Assembly: GCA_040375675.1 (NCBI GenBank)
Contig: JBEIRY010000080.1
Span: 1-6,078, forward strand
DNA length: 6,078 bases
Source of the DNA: CAIUSP01 sp040375675
GTDB lineage: Bacteria; Actinomycetota; Thermoleophilia; Solirubrobacterales; 70-9
Direction: 5' to 3'
Part shown: one piece after another, positions 5,865-6,078 of the stretch
Numbering within the stretch: the first letter of the stretch is position 1
Layout of the letters: the number at the start of each line of letters is the position of its first letter
Position numbers and translations under genes: made by a program
Notes under the pieces: model-generated
Seen by the model: only the letters and a program-made list of their open reading frames with translations
The model's database searches: none
What the model was told of the DNA's origin: nothing

Positions 5865-6078
5865 GTGAGGCGCGTATTCGCAATCATCGCTTTGGTCGTC
5901 GGGAGCATCCTGCTCTTCCACGCGTCCATTGCGCTGTACACAGAGCGGCAACTGCTCAATAACTCGCAGTGGACGGAGACCTCCACCGAACTGCTCCAGA
6001 ACCCGAACGTGCGCAGTCAGGTCTCTCTCTATGTGGTCGATCAGATCTACGCAAACGTCGACGTCTCGAAAGAACTCA
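5865..6078 (+). CDS. Partial membrane-anchored protein of unknown function, 3' end missing
   Basis: An open frame runs from a GTG at 5865 off the right edge (71 complete codons). It starts with two Arg and a hydrophobic segment (about residues 4-24, VFAIIALVVGSILLF and on), which could be an uncleaved signal anchor or first membrane helix. A polar, probably helical stretch follows, with ELLQNPNVRSQVSLYVVDQI and then YANVDV. From memory, the pattern resembles N-termini of multi-pass or anchored hypothetical proteins in Thermoleophilia, in which a 'last-helix, VR..., VDQ.YANVDV' region follows the first membrane segment. I cannot name a family or function. GTG is the only plausible start: the frame has a stop codon at 5814 and no ATG between. 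There is no clear ribosome binding site. The gene lies 54 bases after the transporter in the same direction, with a hairpin in the gap. Confidence 0.7.
   Translation, partial: MRRVFAIIALVVGSILLFHASIALYTERQLLNNSQWTETSTELLQNPNVRSQVSLYVVDQIYANVDVSKEL

Noticed and set aside
1..6078. Frequent GATC and CGATCG words across the window
   Set aside because: They fall inside genes at positions explained by preferred codons (ATC, GAT, CGA next to each other). They are not clustered or regularly spaced, so no origin or methylation-linked structure is supported.

Overview
The window is an ordinary stretch of bacterial chromosome, fairly GC-rich (roughly 60% by eye, not counted) and densely packed. It holds six protein genes, two of them cut by the window edges. 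Codon use, the protein families, and start sites with a TANNNT box just before the ATG and no ribosome binding site all suggest an actinobacterium. The last, partial membrane protein reminds me of proteins from Thermoleophilia (Solirubrobacterales/Gaiellales-like), but that placement is a tentative inference. I see no mobile element, CRISPR array, tRNA or rRNA.

Layout. Bases 1-1142 (+) are the 3' part of a class III (glutamate-1-semialdehyde aminomutase-like) PLP aminotransferase whose start lies before the window. Bases 1190-2653 (+) encode a CoA-acylating (methyl)malonate-semialdehyde dehydrogenase (MmsA/IolA type). Convergent to it, with only 19 bases between the ends, is a two-gene minus-strand unit: a DAO-family FAD-dependent amine oxidoreductase (4591-3191), then a GNAT acetyltransferase (3188-2673) two bases after its stop codon. 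Divergent from the oxidoreductase, across an 82-base shared promoter region, is an AI-2E-family membrane transporter (4674-5810, +) with an unusual Lys/Arg/Ala tail. A short gap with a hairpin leads into a partial membrane-anchored protein (from 5865, +).

How the genes may work together. An amine oxidoreductase, an amine-donor aminotransferase and a semialdehyde dehydrogenase together fit catabolism of amines or omega-amino acids such as polyamine products, beta-alanine or 3-aminoisobutyrate. Nitrogen would be removed by oxidation or transamination, and the resulting malonate or methylmalonate semialdehyde converted to acetyl-CoA or propionyl-CoA. The substrate cannot be read from the sequence. 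The AI-2E protein and the last gene look like unrelated neighbours.

No clear previously undescribed system is visible. The most useful observations are the repeated leaderless-promoter layout at three gene starts, the basic tail on the AI-2E protein, the two-part hairpin at 5811-5848, and the lineage-restricted-looking membrane protein at the right edge.
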